Assembly: GCF_963422355.1 (NCBI RefSeq)
Contig: NC_085087.1
Span: 423,001-487,000, forward strand
Length of the DNA stretch: 64,000 nucleotides
Origin: Corticium candelabrum
Taxonomy: Eukaryota > Porifera > Homoscleromorpha > Homosclerophorida > Plakinidae
Reading direction: 5' to 3'
Position numbers and translations under genes: made by a program. Below are positions 46,980 through 57,844 of this stretch, one piece after another (the first letter of the stretch is position 1; each line of letters starts with the position of its first letter). The notes beneath the pieces were generated by a model. It ran no database searches. It was not told the origin of the DNA and saw only the letters and a program-made list of their open reading frames with translations.

Positions 46980-48425
46980 AAATATTTCGATCTCATGCAG
47001 AAGGTTGAGATTGGAGAAGGAATGTATGCAGATGATTAGCTGTTAGATCTCCTGGTTGTCTACAGCAATTTCTAGATGCATTCTTGCATAATTTTAAAGT
47101 TTGTGTGCAGTGGGTTAGGAGTACTAGCGTTTAAACAACTAAAGTTCTTGGTGTGGGCAACAAACAAGCCCACATTTCCATTGATAGTCATGCATCACGT
47201 TACAGAATGTTGATAAGTTTGTTATCTAGACCACGTAATTGAAAACACAAGATTCGTTAAGTTAGATAGACATGTCACTACTATGAGAATCGAGATGCCA
47301 GTTTCAGCAGCGTCAGCTTTTTCTTCGTCATCATTGTTGGCCAGGTGTCATTGAATGCTACACGCACACACCGACATTTGCGCACGTGCAAGTGACCAAG
47401 CGTGTGTGTACGCGCGTGCCAAGCGTCTTGAACAAAAGCTAAACTTCTACACATGACCAGCTTGTACACAGTACGAGGTCTTCGATTTGCGGGAGTTCGG
47501 TCTTAAATATAATCCGGTTGCACTAGACAACTGCAAAATTTTTATTGTAGGCCACACCTCTACACTCGTAACAAACGTCACATTCAGAGTGCTGCAAAGT
47601 CGACATTTCGTGATGGAAGCGAGCCGAATTAATTTGCTTTGCCATAATTCAAATGCTTGAAGACGTTGGTGTTCTAACTACGGCAAGAAGAGGTATATCG
47701 CGTCTGCGATTGCGATGACGTTCACGTCACTTCTAATTAATTAAACGCCCTTTTGGGTTTGCTCGTGCGATTCAAGAGCGCGATTCTTTGCCTAACTGTA
47801 GGCTTTCAGGTTTTTCAACCATGAAACATGTCAAGAATTCTTGTCGCCTTGTTCGTACACATGTACGTAAACTGCTTCCTGTAATGTAGCAGGGGCTTGT
47901 GATTGGCAGCCTGGTTATTGTTTGTTAACAATTGATTACAACAATTGCTGTTGAACGTAAGTAGGGTAGCAGGTTCAAATCCATCCCACAAATCTTTTTC
48001 TTAGATGTTTCTTTTTTCTATCATCAAAAGAATACAGGTCGGCTTATTCTACGTCGTTTCCCAAAGTTTTAGCTTTAGATACGCCGTAGTCAAGGAGTTA
48101 TGCGTGATAAAAAAGAAAAAGAAGAAGAAGAAGACAAAATCCAGCGAAAACTCCGAAATTGACGAGCGTTTTTCTCCTTCTGAAGACAAGCTGAGATCAA
48201 TTCAGAAGTAGTCAAGCGTAGTTGAACTTGTAAGGTTTTCTATCCGTCGTTTCCAAGATATTTAGCCGCGTTTTAAGGTGATTTCCAAAGGTCTAAAATC
48301 TGACCACACCCACACAACCTTGTCAATCCCTACATACAGGGTATGGTAGTACCCTGTGATAGACACTACTCTACAAAAAGAACTTTCAGCTACTTGCTGA
48401 TCTTCCATGGTCAGGACTCTGGTGT
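46980..48425. other. Stretch without a recognised gene
   Basis: It contains a purine-rich AAAAAGAAGAAGAAGAAGA run near 48110-48135. No exon with credible splice sites was found, and no repeat structure until the TIR element at 48428. Confidence 0.4.
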
Positions 48426-48427
48426 TA

Positions 48428-48792
48428 CAGTGATATGTGTTTCCCCGGGTTACAAGTTTCCCCTCACATATATCCCTAGTGTTTTGTGTGTCCCCGCACA
48501 CATATATCACTGGACTGTCTACATCAAAGATACGGCAAGAGCATGCGCTCCAACCATTCAAAATCTAATTTTTAAGTTATTCAGATAATTGGAAGGGATT
48601 TTAATTGTTTTTCCTGTAATAACATTATTTAACTAATAGTCTAAATTCAAGTAGCAATGCCAGAATTTATTAGAAACACAGCACTAGGCGCATGTGTTTA
48701 CCTAGTATATGTAGTACAGTGCACTTATCACTACTTTAATATTACTTGTGTGCTGCGCGCTAGTGCGTGTGTATGTGCGTGTGTATGTGCGT

Positions 48793-48864
<72 letters not shown>

Positions 48865-48954
48865 CAACAACTATATATTAGCGGGGGCACTGCACAGGAA
48901 ACACCTAAGGATATATGTGCGGGGAAACTTGTAACCCGGGGAAACACATCACTG
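48428..48954. mobile_element. MITE with long TIRs and internal GT array
   Basis: The TIRs of about 60 bp begin CAGTGATATGTGTTTCCCC (left) and CAGTGATGTGTTTCCCCGGG (right, reversed) and include GGGTTACAAGTTTCCCC. TA lies at 48426-48427 and 48955-48956. A GT array with GTGCGT variants occupies 48765-48860, just inside the right TIR. No coding. Confidence 0.85.
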
Positions 48955-48956
48955 TA

Positions 48957-49514
48957 AAACCGGTTGGTCCTCACCTGGATTCCTGCAGGTCAGGTTCTTG
49001 AAAAAGGAGAAAAACTCCGAAGACAAAACCCTCGAGCTTTTAATTAATTATCATCTAATTTTTACATTGGGAAAATAATCCATAGAAGGTCTATGAAACC
49101 AAGTCATTGCATTCCGGTGGCTCTACCTGCACAATAGCATATAGAACCACATCTACGCAAACTGTACAGCGATACAAAAAGTAGCAGTCTCCATATATTT
49201 GTGAAAGCAAATCTACTCTACTAAGTAATACTAGTAACTATCTTCAAAATTTGGCAAATGGTCATAAAATGGCAAGTAGGTTTTGTCTAACATGTACATG
49301 GAATTAACTATGAACAATTTGACGTGTTCCCAACCCCATTCTCATCTAATATCGTACCTGATTGTGTTGGAATCTTCTAACAAAGTCATGAAGATATTAA
49401 ATAAACGACGCAGACCCTTCAAACCAACACGTCAAACGGTGAAACCTACGAAATTATATAATCTATTGATATCAAAGTATTATACGGGATCTTTGGTATG
49501 TTTGTTTGACTAAA
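48957..49514. promoter_or_regulatory. Upstream region of the prefoldin 2 gene
   Basis: This gene-free stretch lies between the MITE and the PFDN2 ATG. It should hold the promoter and 5' UTR. I see no distinctive TATA box at a convincing distance; the 100 bp before the ATG are AT-rich. The functional label rests on position only. Confidence 0.35.
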
Positions 49515-49648
49515 ATGGCGAAAGCCGCGCTGAAGAAGAACGCTGAGTCTAATCAACAAATTGTATTACAATTTCAGCAGTTGAGACAGGAGCAGCAGAC
49601 AATAATAGCCAAAATATGTGAACTAGAAGGAGAGACGAAAGATCACGA
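49515..49648 (+). CDS. PFDN2: Prefoldin subunit 2, exon 1
   Basis: The ATG at 49515 (context AAAATGG) opens MAKAALKKNAESNQQIVLQF followed by QLRQEQQTIIAKICELEGE. This is the N-terminal coiled coil of the beta-type prefoldin subunit 2, where QLRQEQ is highly conserved. Prefoldin is the cytosolic heterohexamer that hands unfolded actin and tubulin to the CCT chaperonin. The exon ends CACGA|GTAAGT in phase 2. The upstream extension found in vertebrate PFDN2 is shorter here. The intron to exon 2 is only 59 bp. Confidence 0.9.
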
Positions 49649-49707
49649 GTAAGTGACCATTTTCTTCATGACGACGATGTATGTCGTCGAATTATTGACC
49701 GTTTCAG

Positions 49708-49831
49708 AGTGGTCATTGGTACTCTGAAAGAAGTAGATCCTTCTAGAAGATGTTTTCGTTCTGTTGGTGGAATTTTAGTTGAGAGGACGGTGGCAGAGGT
49801 TCTTCCTGCTCTACAGACAAACAAGGATCAG
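49708..49831 (+). CDS. PFDN2: Prefoldin subunit 2, exon 2
   Basis: After a CGTTTCAG acceptor the exon completes a split Glu codon. It encodes VVIGTLKEVDPSRRCFRSVG and GGILVERTVAEVLPALQTNK, the beta-hairpin region diagnostic of PFDN2 (human has GVLVERTVKEVLPAL). It ends GATCAG|GTTTGA in phase 0. The remaining C-terminal coiled coil, about 50 residues in relatives, was not found on the plus strand downstream. It may be a distant exon, lie past the window, or be missing. Codons covered are 1-86. Confidence 0.9.
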
Positions 49832-50860
49832 GTTTGAAGCTTAACGACCCTATCAGTCTGTTTCTATGTCTGCTTTTCTGTCTTTATTTATATATTTATA
49901 TACAAGTGATCTTTAGCACCAAGTCAACTTTCTGCCTTGAAAATAAGTTATGTGGCTGAAAGGTTGTCAATATTTCGTTAGACCCCAGATCCATTACTAA
50001 TTGATTTTATTTATTTATTTCTTTACGAAGCATTTTGGCAAAATTTTCTGTTTAATACGTCCTAGTTTGTGATACAACTCAGTGGCGTAGCTATGAGGGG
50101 CCTCGGGGGATTCCCAAAATTTGGCTACTAGTCTTGATTTTGATCCTAGCAAATTGCAGATTACACCCAATATTTTCGAATTGCAAGTTTAGCCATATAC
50201 CTGGTTGTAATGGATGGACTGACTGAGCATGTCCATGTAGTATATATCCCTTATCGTCTCAGTAGCCCCTACGTGCATCACGAGTTGACCTTTCCCTGGG
50301 ATATTCCTCCAATTATTCCCAGTTATCCATTTATGTCATTATGTGTTCCCCGCCGTAATTATGTTGGATCCGCCATAATTCCTAATCTGGCTATTAGTAA
50401 CTACAAAAAATCTGTAGAAATTCATAGAAAGAACTCACAGAAACGAAACTCATTTCTGTAAACATTGACAAATGTGTATCCAATAACGGCACACCTGACC
50501 CAGTCTAGTCACATACCTGCTTGCTGTGTCTGATTTTGTATACACACCCACATTGTATTCAAACAAAATCGCACAATAACCATTAACATCCAAGTTCGAG
50601 CACCTCAAACACGTTCCTGGTTTCCCGTAACAGCTAATTTGTGAAAAGAAACCGCTCAAGTCGTTGCAAACAGCACAAACGCAGACAAGTTTACGTGCAC
50701 GCACATCACATCAACGTACTTGAACAGCATAGCACAACGGTCACAGTCAACATAATGTATTAGCACCTAACTTCATTTAGTAGCTCCTGGCCAGTTTTGG
50801 GCTGCCAAGACCATCTCTGACTAACTCAGCAACACACTTACAACGCAACCATTACTAGCT
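49832..50860. other. Presumed PFDN2 intron 2, nothing else recognised
   Basis: AT-rich sequence without a credible third prefoldin exon or repeat. Confidence 0.4.
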
Positions 50861-51260
50861 TTCACAATTCATGCAACAAGAGAGGCTGCATTTCCACATG
50901 ACTGTTACACAATTGTTGCTACTGTACACAATTTATGCAACAACAGAGGCTGTAGTTCCACACAATTGTACTACTGTATCGTCATATTCTGCGATATGCA
51001 GTGTGGAAATTACAGCAACTGTACCAGTCACGTTAGCCAGCACAAGAAGATGCTGTTACCATCGGTTACCACGAGGTGTGACTGGATTTTGACCGACACA
51101 CTCACAGGGCCACCCACAGGAAAGGGAATCCTACAAACTAGACACTCCCGCCCCGACCTAACTGATTTAGGAAGAAGGGAAAGGGAAAGCTACAAACGAG
51201 ACACTCCCGCTTCGACGTAACCGGTTCAGGAGGAAGGGAATGGTATATGATCCACGAGAA
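50861..51260. repeat. Two short tandem duplications
   Basis: First, a unit of about 71 bp containing ATGCAACA(A)GAGAGGCTG and ACACAATTGTTGCTACTGTA is repeated at 50870-50990. Second, a unit of about 62 bp containing CTACAAACGAGACACTCCCG and AGGAAGAAGGGAAAGGGAA is repeated at 51118-51245. Confidence 0.7.
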
Positions 51261-51484
51261 GGGAAAGGGAAACCTAAAACACAGTACATAACATGTATAT
51301 ACAAGAAGAACACAGTATATATACACCCAGAACACAGACTATAATTTGTTTTTTAATTTTTTTCCCAATTACACACACCCAATATTTACATCCCATATGC
51401 CACCAAAATATTGGAAATAGATACAAGACAATGACTCCAGTATACGCCGTAGATGTGCCATTTGGGAGAGAGAGAAAGCAGACC

Positions 51485-52339
51485 TAACCAATATACCAAG
51501 AGGTGGCCTTGGTCTGTGCCTTTGTCTCCCAGAACTCGTCGTGTGCTGCTTTAGAGTTATGGTAGGTGTAGAAGCAGTTCTTGGACCTGCGGCAGCAAAG
51601 GGCCAGCCTGCATGCCTCGCGTTGCAGTCGATGCGCTGTGAAGCACCAGGTAGCTGTGGTGGGCACATGTCCACTGATGTTGGCTGTGGAGCACCAGGTA
51701 GCTGTGGTGGGCACATGTCCACTGATGTTGGCTGTGGAGCACCAGGTAGCTGTGGTGGTACTGCTGGTGGTGGGCGCATCTCCACTGATGTTGGCATCGC
51801 GACCGCTTGTGGTGGTGGTGGTGCCATCATGACTGCTGGTGGCATTGGTTCTACCACGACTGTTGGTGGTAGTGGTGGTGATTTTACCACAATTATTTCT
51901 GGTGGTAATGGTGATTTCACCACATATTTGTTGTTGTGGTGGTCGTGGCACCATAAATATTTGGTGGTGGTGGTGGTGGTGGTGGTGGTGGTGGTGGTGG
52001 TGGTGGGGGTGGTGGTGGTGGTGGTGGTGGTGGCGGTGGCAGTGGCAGCAGCAGCAGCGGTGGTGGCGGCGGTGGTGGCGGTGGTGGTGGTGATGGTGGT
52101 GGTGGTGGTGGTCGTGGCGGTGGTGGTGGTGGTGGTGTCTCCATAACTATTTGTGGTGGTGGTGGTGGTGTTGTCATCACAACTCTTGTCTTGTGTTGTG
52201 GCATCACAAATAGTTGATCCACCTCCAGTGGCCTCTCAGTAGATTGTGACTGAGGAACAGGTGCAGTCATGGGTTCTGCGGCAGGAGCAGTAATTGTCAA
52301 GAGTAGGAAGAGGACGCTGTGGCCCAAATCGGCTTTCAT
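51485..52339 (-). CDS. Secreted proline-rich low-complexity protein (candidate)
   Basis: On the minus strand the ATG at 52339 gives MKADLGHSVLFLLLTITAPA, a typical signal peptide, followed by AEPMTAPVPQSQSTERPLEV. A Pro-rich region built on CCA/CCG/CCT triplets (52180-51962) follows, with runs of over 20 Pro. This frame stops at 51917. Proline-rich coding continues in a shifted frame with 48-bp repeats (PPQLPGAPQPTSVDMC, two and a half copies, 51765-51640). Another frame then gives a Cys-containing tail (CRLALCCRRSKNCFYTYHNS) ending near 51487. Either indels in the triplet array shift the frame or the parts are joined by splicing. Low-complexity secreted proteins of this kind occur in extracellular matrix or skeleton, but no function can be assigned. 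Confidence 0.5.
51962..52140. repeat. (GGT)n-type triplet array
   Basis: About 60 GGT-like triplets with GGC, AGC and GAT variants; the CCA complement encodes the polyproline above. Confidence 0.95.
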
Positions 52340-52379
52340 TATACAACTGTACCTGCTACCTCGTGCTAGCAAGGTGAAA

Positions 52380-52640
52380 GTTGAAATGGGTCATAGTCGT
52401 ACCAGGATTTAGATGTTTGAATATGACAAAGCAAGAAAAACCCTTGGCCAGCGATAGCACTTCCTCAACACTCCATAGACCTTTGTCATATGGTCAAATT
52501 TATCCACACCCCCATGTACTTGTTGTAATAAGGTACAACTAGAGGGCACGATACGAGTTGATGCGTCTTCTCTATTGATTGTGTACACATTGATCCATCA
52601 GCTCCTGGATGCATGGATGACAAAAAAACAGACTATTTCT
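52380..52640. other. Short non-coding spacer, nothing recognised
   Basis: It lies between the proline-rich gene start and the retroelement relic. It probably holds the 5' flank of the former. Confidence 0.35.
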
Positions 52641-53445
52641 TACCGTCGCATAAAAAAAATTGCTCAACCTTTACTAAAAGTCTGGTGGAAAACATCTCCT
52701 GGACGACTTTCAATATTTCCAGAACAGTGTTTTCTCTCTTAACATTCTTGTTGTTTGTCAAGAGTGCGTGATAAATGATATCACATAAGGAATCATGACA
52801 TTTGATTCTGAGTTGACCGTGATCACAGCTTAGAAGATGATCCCCATGAGGGTCATGGATGGTTCCACAGGTGCACTTTAACGACTTAGGAGAGGCTGGA
52901 AAAATAGAGATACCAAGTCATATTCTTGTTGCAAGCACAAACTCGTGTGGTGACATGCTGAGGCCAAGTCATGAGTTGGGTATAGCCCGCAACCAATCAC
53001 CACTATGAGGAGAGCAACCGTGTTTAATCTTGCTCTTTTTCTAAGACTCGCGTTTTCTTTGATAGAAGAAACTATACGTCTATTGACGTGCGACTGAATT
53101 TCCCGTTGTGATGCTGTAGTAAGATTACATGATAAAGACTTCTCAAGTTGCTTAAAGAATCGAACGTGTGCTTCACGTTCTTCTACCAATGGGATCACTG
53201 AGTCTGATAATTCCGGATTTTGTGGTGGCTAGGAGTCATTGAGTTGTTGAAAAGCCTTGTGTAAGGTTCCTAGAAGTGTTACAGCTTCCAATAAAAGCTG
53301 ATGAAACTGAAGCTTCTCGAAGGCCCAAACCATCATCTCTGATTGGCATAGTGGCTTGAAGCCATGACTTGTTACCCGAGGCCCGGATTTCCGGGTGGGG
53401 GGTATAGTAGTCGTTTGACGACCGTACAACCCGTCAACCATATAT
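52640..53445 (-). pseudogene. Retroelement C-terminal relic (copy 2 of 3)
   Basis: The minus strand carries GFKPLCQSEMMVWAFEKLQF (about 53375-53315), then VIPLVEEREAHVRFFKQLEK and ASLRKRARLNTVALL (53198-53010). After frame shifts come the decayed W-x-x-A-I-P-N..L.LS..EF block (about 53000-52930) and C-x-C-G..HDPHGDHLL..C (about 52880-52825). This is the same order as copies 1 and 3. It lacks the reverse transcriptase core. Confidence 0.6.
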
Positions 53446-53699
53446 ATAGTTGGTTAGCGGAGATGCAAATGAAGCTATTCCGACCAATAGACGAGAAGTG
53501 GTGTCATTACTGACCAATAGACGAACGTGATGTCATCATGAGGCTCCACCTCTCTTTGTTTGGTAGCTGGTAATGAGAATTCGGCCATTGGGCATCTGTC
53601 CTGTACATGGTGTTTAGTCCTTTGCTTTAAGGGTTTAGCACATACATTTGTACGTGTATGTTTCCCCAACAACAACCAGGGCGAGGTGTGTAGCTGTAC

Positions 53700-53882
53700 C
53701 TGACTTGTAACATTTTGCTTGTTCCACAGTGTTTCTGCATAGTGGTTCTGCAGTCTGCCAGCTTGAATTTTGGGTGTGCGTGGCTGAGCGGCCGTGGTGT
53801 TGTTGCAAAGATCACTAGTGTCGTCTTCAACAGAAATTTGGCGTTTGACGGGAATTTGCGAAGGAGAACGTGCATTGTCCAT
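53700..53882 (-). CDS. Candidate first coding exon of an unidentified gene
   Basis: On the minus strand an ATG at 53882 opens MDNARSPSQIPVKRQISVED, then TAAQPRTPKIQAGRLQ, and ends AATGTTACAAGTCAG|GTACAG with a good donor at 53699. Composition is protein-like with no stop for 60 codons. A possible next exon starts after CATGTACAG at about 53607 (DRCPMAEFSL). I recognise no family. It could also be part of a mobile element upstream of the retroelement relic. Confidence 0.3.
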
Positions 53883-53899
53883 GACAGCGTCTGTTTGTC

Positions 53900-54806
53900 A
53901 GACAATGCGGTTCGGCCGACCTGTAAGTACGCTAGTGCGTCTCTATTCATTTCTGTTTTATGGTATCTAAAGTCAGAGTGAACAGATGCCTAGCTAATCT
54001 ACATGTGCACGTGCATGTTTTCCCACATTGATGTTTTGTTTTGGCTCTGGTGTCACCTCATTACAACAGTAGGCGACGTCTAGCTAGAGAAGCCGCACAA
54101 ACAACAAGACGCCTAGAGAAGCTGCACAAAGAACGAGACTTGTACATTCTTGTGAGCTGGAAAATCGGTGGCGAGCTGCTTGTTTGGTCTCCATTTGTAA
54201 CCTAGGTTTCCCACCAACAAACAGAACAATGATCACGTCCGTTACTTCATCACGTAAGGCAAAGATTGCCAGCCGGCCTAGCGTCGAGGCTCTCCGACTT
54301 GTAACATTTGGCTTGTTCCATCATTTGGAAACAACTACATTTGTAACATGCATTTAGAAACAACGCCTAGCTAATCTAGCTGCATTTGTAACGTTCCCAC
54401 ATCTAATTTTGTTTTGGCTCTGGTACCTATGCCACGCCTAAAACCGGCCATAGTTACAACCTAAAAGCTGCACAAACAATCACCTGCACAAAGAACCGAC
54501 GAGCGAAGGTTGTAAAAAATAGAAGCGAGGTCCTATGGGACGTTGGCTGACAGACTGCGTAGCTACCCATTGTACACGGTAGCAGCCACTCACGTGACTT
54601 ACCTCAAGCTCGACCTGTGACCATTTCAATAATGCTTCTTATTTATTACCCACATCATACCATTCTGTCTTACGATTTTGTCGTAGCGTGACTAATTTAC
54701 CTTCAAGGTGCATACCGGCCGAGGGTTTGCACTTCAAGTGCTTCTTCATATTTTTTTGAATGGAAGAACGTGTGATTCTTTCTAATGAATGCCTTAGTGA
54801 CAGGTC

Positions 54807-54810
<4 letters not shown>
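53900..54810. other. Gene-free stretch with short duplications
   Basis: A motif near AGCTGCACAAA(C/G)AAC recurs at 54088-54135 and 54465-54495, and a GACTTGTAACATTTTGCTTG-like phrase recurs at 53700 and 54297. It looks like decayed repeats; no gene found. Confidence 0.4.
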
Positions 54811-54851
<41 letters not shown>

Positions 54852-54866
54852 ATGTGCGTGCGTGTG

Positions 54867-54933
<67 letters not shown>
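54811..54933. repeat. (GT)n microsatellite with GCAT/GCGT interruptions
   Basis: Two pure GT blocks flank a short stretch of TGCATGTGCGTGCGTGTGCA (54850-54869). Confidence 0.98.
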
Positions 54934-54934
<1 letters not shown>

Positions 54935-54939
54935 CAGAG

Positions 54940-55560
54940 TAAACTCTCAAACGGTGCGGCAGAGAGAGGAGATCGAACTGTTGTTCGTCTGCTCTCCTAC
55001 CCTGGCTCAGTCTGCGCTCATTGGTGGATTGTGGGTCCCTTCTTGAGGAGTCGACCCTCACGTGAAACTTTGCGACGACGCGAACACTACACCTTACGGT
55101 TTATTTGAACGCACGCCCATACCGATACCATGTGGACTTTACACGTTGCCGTCCTTTGCAACGCTTCTAGCAATCAGCGATTTCTTGCCGACTGAAGCTG
55201 TTTTTTACAGCTCGCGTTTCTCTCCAAACTCTCATTGCATTTGCACCGAATCCGACCTAAACGTTCCAGCACTGAGCGCCACACGGAAAGTGTCGATTTC
55301 TACCAAAAACACGAGAAGAGCAAGATTCGAATTTAAGCCGTATACGGGTGAGCAAGTAACTGCCCGTGACTTCCTTGATTTTGCCCGGATATATGATTCT
55401 GAACGGGAGATTCGCTGCTAGCTAGACTTTGGAATACTGGATCCTTGCTAACTTTTCTGAGTGGGATATTGTTGAATGGGATATATAACTCTGAATGAAA
55501 TTCTTCATGAGAATGCTGTTTGGCTGCTAGCCTGACTGTCATTCTACGCCTAGAGTACGC
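54940..55560 (+). other. Fragment resembling the Helitron-associated repeat
   Basis: An open frame at 55062-55421 has no recognised domain. The end of the region (GGGATATATAACTCTGAATG near 55478, then TTGGCTGCTA) resembles 62610-62650 inside Helitron 2, so this may be a partial copy. Confidence 0.35.
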
Positions 55561-55666
55561 CCACCTTTCCCAATTTGTTACGACACTTCCATTTTCATGA
55601 TCAGCTGTTCTCTATCTCCACAGGCTATGCAATAGTACAAGCATTTTGTGACAAATTTTGAGTCAA

Positions 55667-55746
55667 CCTTAAACTAATTGCAATACAAACTTTTTCAAGT
55701 GTTTTGTATACAGAAAAGTGTCCTCTATAACATACTAAAAGTCTTT
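55667..55746 (+). repeat. Left TIR of the XPG/CXC transposon
   Basis: About 79 bp, inverted relative to 59453-59531, with roughly 85 percent identity. Confidence 0.9.
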
Positions 55747-55974
55747 AGGAATATCTGCAGGGGAAAGTGTCAAAAAAGTGGTCATCTGCTAACATACTCA
55801 TTGCCGATTCTACACCATCTTTTATTGTATATATACCAATGTTTTAGTAGAATTGTAAATTAGTTTAAACTTTCTGTGTTTTTTCAACTACTTAATTGTA
55901 AAGGCTATAGTATAATAAGTAGATGGAAGATTTATGAGATGTAATAGTTACTATAGTCAATAATTATTATGTAT

Positions 55975-56946
55975 TCAATCATTGTTATTGTCTTCTTCTT
56001 CATCATCATCATTATGATCATCAACATCAACACCTTCTTCATATGTCAGCCAGTCTGAGTTTATACGGTCAGATCCTTTGCAGTTGCCACAGGCAGGGGA
56101 GCATTTCACATTGTGCTTCTTGCATGTACACCTTAATGTACTGCAATCAGTCTGACAATTACACCTTATCATACGTAGGAGCTCATCAGGAGCTGGAGGC
56201 AAGTCAGTCTGGACTGGCTTAAGTCCTTCTTCACTCTCTCTCCACCCCCATTCTACTGGCGTAAGTACAACACCAGAACCTTTCCATTGTTGTATCTGAA
56301 AGTATACATGGAGACTGTGGTACTTTGCTGATGCTGAAGTAGATGGCAGAGTCTGTGGTTGAATATGAGATGTTTTAGTAGCCACCTTCTCGCAGAAACG
56401 CGTATAACGCAGCGAATCAAGTCTTTCTGCAGGTTTTCCATTGTACAAACAAACCAATGCTTGCTCTCCTGCAACAACAACATCTTCAGGGAAAGCTGAC
56501 TGTGCATCGAACACCTTAGCTTGCTCTCGAAAGTGTGTACTTGATTTGAACTTCTTAAGGGAAGTTCCTTTTCCAATGCCATACAGGTGGGAGGTTGTAT
56601 CACATCCAAGGATAGCATGCAGAAAGAGCATGTGAGTGCATATTTCAGGGCCTGGCTGTTCCTTGACAACCTGGATGTTCCACACGCGCGGTTTCTTTGT
56701 GCTGTTCTTTGGCTCTGGTCGGAAAAACACTCTGTGAGAGTGCAAGCTTGAGTGATAGCACAACAGGATAAGAAGGTCTGTGTCATCATCAACCAGGATA
56801 GTGGTCGACATTGTGGCAGACTCCACTGATTTTTGTACAATTAGCAAATCAGCATCCCCTGGAGCATGATGCACTTTGCAGTTGTTCATCTCTAGTTGAT
56901 CTCCGAGCATTTTGATGAACTGCTGCTTGTTGGTCTTGTTGGCCAA
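55975..56946 (-). pseudogene. XPG/FEN1-like nuclease with tesmin-type CXC domain (ORF4, C terminus)
   Basis: This open frame of 323 codons retains GDADLLIV (residues 30-37), DDDTDLLILL (53-62) and LGCDTTSHLYGIGKG (113-127). The acidic pairs and the GCD...GIGK helix-hairpin-helix match the XPG-I region and H2TH/HhH of FEN1/XPG 5' nucleases. After a linker with PVEWGWRE and LPPAPDELLRMI comes one CXC repeat, RCNCQTDCSTLRCTCKKH followed by C..ACGNC (261-289), as in tesmin/TSO1 DNA-binding proteins. An acidic tail (308-323) ends it. ORF3 is directly upstream in another frame; the junction at 56950 is a small frameshift, not a real start. This family is widespread as multicopy uncharacterised genes in aquatic invertebrates. 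Nuclease activity is inference. Confidence 0.8.
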
Positions 56947-56950
56947 AAAC

Positions 56951-57844
56951 TTAAGCCTTCGACATTGTAAGCTGCATATTGCTGGTAAATGCTACAGTTA
57001 CTCCAGCATGCCCTTTTGTTCGCCTTTCATGCGTTGTGTCTTTCGTGGATTTGCCACTGTAACCATCAAACACGACAACTGCTTCTCCATACTTTTTTGA
57101 GACATACCTTGTGTACACTGAGCATATCTCTTGGTATGTTGCCCCTCGCGTCCATGGGATGCGGTGAATGAGTGCACCGCCATCCAGCACATACTGGACT
57201 TCTCCAGTTATCTCAGAAATGTCTGGTGCCAATAGATTCCAGATGGCATTTGCCAGCACTGGCTTCTGTGGCTCCCGTAGAAGTAGTGATGAGTCAAAGA
57301 GGGCTGGTGGATAACTGCATAGCTCATACCTGAAGACATTTTCAAAATTTTCAGTTGCCTTTGCAGCAATTATCGTGAGTCTCTGGAAAAGAAGTTGTGG
57401 GTCAATCTGCACTGCAATGCCATCAACTTTGACTTCATTCTTCATGTCTAGAGTGATGACCTGGTCTTTCTTCTTGAAATTATATTCTGCAGCAGTCTTC
57501 CCCTCCATGCTAATCAGAATTGCATTTCCAACATCTTTTGCTTTGTCAACATTGACGGTGCTGTGTGCATGTACTCCTGTGAAGATGCTTCTTAGACTGG
57601 TATCGGAAGTGAAGGGGTTCATATCTCGAAGATACAAGAGAATTTTGTGGGTATCTTTCCAGTCACGAGCTTGTCTAGCCTTGGTTATATCTTTGTTTTG
57701 CTCTCCTGTGTTGTAGCTAACCCCAGTCAGCTCTTGCATGGCACAGTTCACGTCAGCACAAGCTGGCTTAGACAACAACCATGTCAAGCGTTGCTGTTCA
57801 GTCATCCCTCGTCCTCTTGTTGGACTTCCTGGTAGGAGCAGCAA
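56951..57844 (-). pseudogene. Middle part of the XPG/CXC transposon protein (ORF3)
   Basis: Read on the minus strand: RGRGMTEQQRLTWLLSKPAC, DMNPFTSDTSLRSIFTGVHA, then LDGGALIHRIPWTRG and YGEAVVVFDGYSGKSTKDTT. The segment VVVFDGY..STKD followed by basic HERRTKG probably corresponds to the N-terminal strand of the XPG-N region (first catalytic Asp). ORF4 then continues with the XPG-I region. Relatives carry several hundred residues between ORF2 and this start that are absent here, so about 1 kb of coding sequence appears deleted at 57840. The overlap of 57802-57844 with ORF2 is a frame switch at that scar. Confidence 0.75.

Noticed and set aside
47960..48000. AGCAGGTTCAAATCCATCCC resembling a tRNA T-arm/B-box
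   Set aside because: No matching acceptor stem or A-box upstream; the T stem does not pair. It may be a SINE scrap but cannot be supported.
48005..48211. Frame with a run of eight Lys
   Set aside because: Driven by an AAG-rich repeat; the rest has no recognisable feature.
54639..55061. Minus-strand 140-codon frame across the GT array
   Set aside because: Dominated by His-Thr repeats from the microsatellite.
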